Assembly (NCBI GenBank): GCA_008711295.1
Contig: VUYV01000080.1
Coordinates: 2,889,557 to 2,953,556, forward strand
DNA: 64,000 nucleotides
Direction of reading: 5' to 3'
Source of the DNA: Anarhynchus alexandrinus
Lineage: Eukaryota; Chordata; Aves; Charadriiformes; Charadriidae
The translations under genes and the position numbers were made by a program. Each line of letters starts with the position of its first letter. Positions within the stretch are counted from its first letter, which is position 1. Of the stretch, positions 61,726 to 64,000 are shown one piece after another. Under the pieces are notes generated by a model. The model saw only the letters and a list, made by a program, of their open reading frames with translations, was not told the DNA's origin and made no database searches.

Positions 61726-64000
61726 GGAAATTCAGATTCTCTGTTAACTAGTCAAAAAAATATGGGAAACTTTGAACAGAAATCTTAGAAAAATGAGGAC
61801 TGAATGCACTGAAAATTACAAATAGTAATGTTTGTTGGTAATCTTATGGAGAAGAAAAGCTTTGAAAATAGCTTTGCCTAAGTCATAAGAGTTGTTTTAG
61901 TCATGAAACCTCCTGTTTTGGGATGTTTTACATGGAATCTGTGTCCCCCAATCCCACTGATGTAAGCAGAGAATAACTCCTGTAGGGAAAGGTTAAGCTT
62001 TAATATTTTCAGCTGAACAAATTTTAAAGTAACTGAATAAAAAGGTATCATCTAGTATGGTATCACTAATTTAAAAAAAAAAAAAAAGGTAAACTATGGG
62101 GAATGTGTACGCAGGGATTCAGAAGTTGTGGTTTTAGTCAGCTTGCCAAAAATGATTCGTTAATTTCTGGTGGAAGCTCAGAGCTTGCACAGAGCTCTCA
62201 AATGTTCTCAACTGGTGCAGCAACAATCAACTGATACAATATATTCAGCTTGGTGCATTGAATAAAAATGTAAAACAAGCATAAAGTGACATGAGGGAGT
62301 GTTGAGGTATTGTAAAATTTTGCTCATTTTTATAATAGCTTCCCCCTTTTCCTCCAGGCTGCTTAAATAAAGCAAAAATGTATATGGGAGTCTTCAGTGA
62401 TTCAAGATTTGTATGTTTCTCTCCTGATAACATAATGAGTTCACTTGTTTAAATTCTTTTTATTAAAGGTTTTATGCAGGCATACAGAGTCATTAAAATA
62501 CATGCAAGAAATCATACCCATATGGTTTGCATCCACATTTAATGCAATTAAAACTATTCCAACAAAAGCAATATCATTTTTATGTCCCAGTCCTGCAATT
62601 AAAATTTTCCAGGAGAAATACTTTGTCCATGCATTAGTTAAGGGGAGCAGCAATTGAGCAATTCCTTTCAGGTATGGAGTCTGTTTGGCGATAGGAATTT
62701 GCATGGCGGAGACCTGATGTCAAGCTTATTAGGTGTGGGGGTCAATTGTGCTTTAGGGGATTTCTGTCTGAAAGTTAGCCATGCAGGTCAGTTATACCAG
62801 CTGATGTCCCTCTTTAGTTCAATTTTTAAAGTTATTTAAGTGTTTATTTTCTATTTTCCTGCTAAGTTTATCTGAAATATTTTAAAATCGGAAAAAAAAT
62901 ATATCAGACTTCTCTTTCCCCTTTTATTTCCCCATTGTTCATCTAACTTTTCTAGTCCTGTTCCAGGAATAAATTTTGGTGAAAATAAAATTATAGACTT
63001 CATGTGTGTATGTGTGTCTTAAACAGCAGTTGTGCATATCACAACTTTAAATTTAGGCAACTCTCACTATATAAGAAAGTGGAGATTGGTTGGTGTTACC
63101 TCAGTGTTGACTGCCATGTAACATTTTTAATGGAGTACACTGAATGATCATTAGAAAAACCTAACACATTAGAAAAACCTTGCTTCAGACTGGAAGGCAG
63201 TAATATAGTGATTTCTTACGGCATTGCATATTCTGCTGAAGATTTTTCCTAGGTGCTTAGATTCCACATGGCAAACGTAGGCCTAGTTCTGTGTGTGCTA
63301 CTAAGGATGAAGCTCAGTGTCTGGTAACTATGACTGGATCTTATCTTCAGAGTATCAGTCGTGGTAGTTGTGCTAATACATGTCAAAAATAAGACTTCTT
63401 AGATCACCAGGGTACAGGATTTAATGGAGGTGGCTTGATATTGCCAGTAAAGTTTTCCTAACATATGAAATGTGAAACATACGAAAGTGAAAAGCTGTTT
63501 TGGCATTCTTCTTTTGTTCCGGAAGGAAGTGATGACCTCTTTTTCCAGGAACTTGATTGCCTTGTTGCCTTCACCAGACTTGTCCCCGCTGCTAGATCTC
63601 AGTGTACTGTCACCAGTCCGTCTGCGCGTAGTCGTGAGTGAATTCCTCAGTGCTGCTAGTGAGCGTCTTGCAGTGACTCACTTGGGCTTGGTTATTGCCC
63701 AGTCTGCCTTCTGCTCTCCTCCTCCTCTTTCCTGAGTGGTTTTCTATTTTGTAGGGTGCAGATGTGCTGAAATTTCTCAGCCATCTAACTTCTAATGCAA
63801 AGATGCATATTTGCTGTGGATGTCAGTGAGAGATGTAATCTGTGCTGTCAAAAGTAGTCACTAGCACTGCCTTGTGTCCTGAACATCTACCGTAGCAGCA
63901 ACCTCCGCACAAATCTGAGATGTGCTCTCGGTCCTTTTCTTGCCTGCTTCAACAGTTATGAAGTGTTAAATTGTTTCCTTTTTAGTATCCTTTGCAATTG
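61726..64000. other. non-coding stretch to the right edge
   Basis: Poly-A at 62073-62087 and AT-rich DNA; GC rises slightly near 63540-63740. The 87-codon ORF at 63472-63735 has no recognised domain and no clear splice sites. Nothing else could be supported. Confidence 0.45.

Overview
The window is vertebrate nuclear DNA and almost certainly from a bird. The main evidence is retrotransposon content. At least three antisense CR1 LINE copies are present (about 10.7-11.3, 53.1-54.1 and 61.4-61.7 kb). The one at 53 kb keeps the typical avian CR1 3' end and recognisable reverse-transcriptase blocks. Older CR1/L3-like LINE relics sit at about 14.3, 26.4, 34.2, 46.6 and 52.6 kb. I saw no Alu or L1 signature and no bacterial gene organisation, CRISPR array, rRNA or intact tRNA gene. 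The sequence is generally AT-rich and non-coding, and nearly all short ORFs are chance.

The one region with a clear gene signature is a strong CpG island at about 19.56-21.13 kb, interrupted by a 203-base assembly gap. Just downstream of the gap an ATG opens a 16-codon reading frame that ends at a plausible GT splice donor. I read this as the first coding exon of a plus-strand gene, with 1-19.5 kb as upstream sequence and 20.4-64 kb as a very long first intron (at least 43.6 kb, because no later exon is recognisable). The peptide is too short to name the gene with confidence. It has a loose, memory-based resemblance to the N-terminus of the TPD52 family.

Layout: 1-0.53 kb, poly-T/poly-G tract and a small CpG-rich patch; 0.53-10.7 kb, unique AT-rich DNA with a 22-bp perfect palindrome; 10.7-11.3 kb, decayed antisense CR1; 12.8-13.3 and 15.6-16.1 kb, two diverged copies of one segment in direct orientation; 14.3 kb, LINE relic; 19.6-21.1 kb, CpG-island promoter and exon 1; 21-64 kb, putative intron. 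The putative intron holds an 18-bp minisatellite that reads as a KRKKEA hexapeptide repeat on the minus strand, LINE relics, a palindrome with a YY1 site, an ancient tRNA-like repeat at about 42 kb, and two further CR1 copies.

I found no convincing new biological system. The items most worth checking are the paired duplication, the hexapeptide-coding minisatellite, the 22-bp palindrome, the orphan CpG patch at the left edge and the promoter gap.
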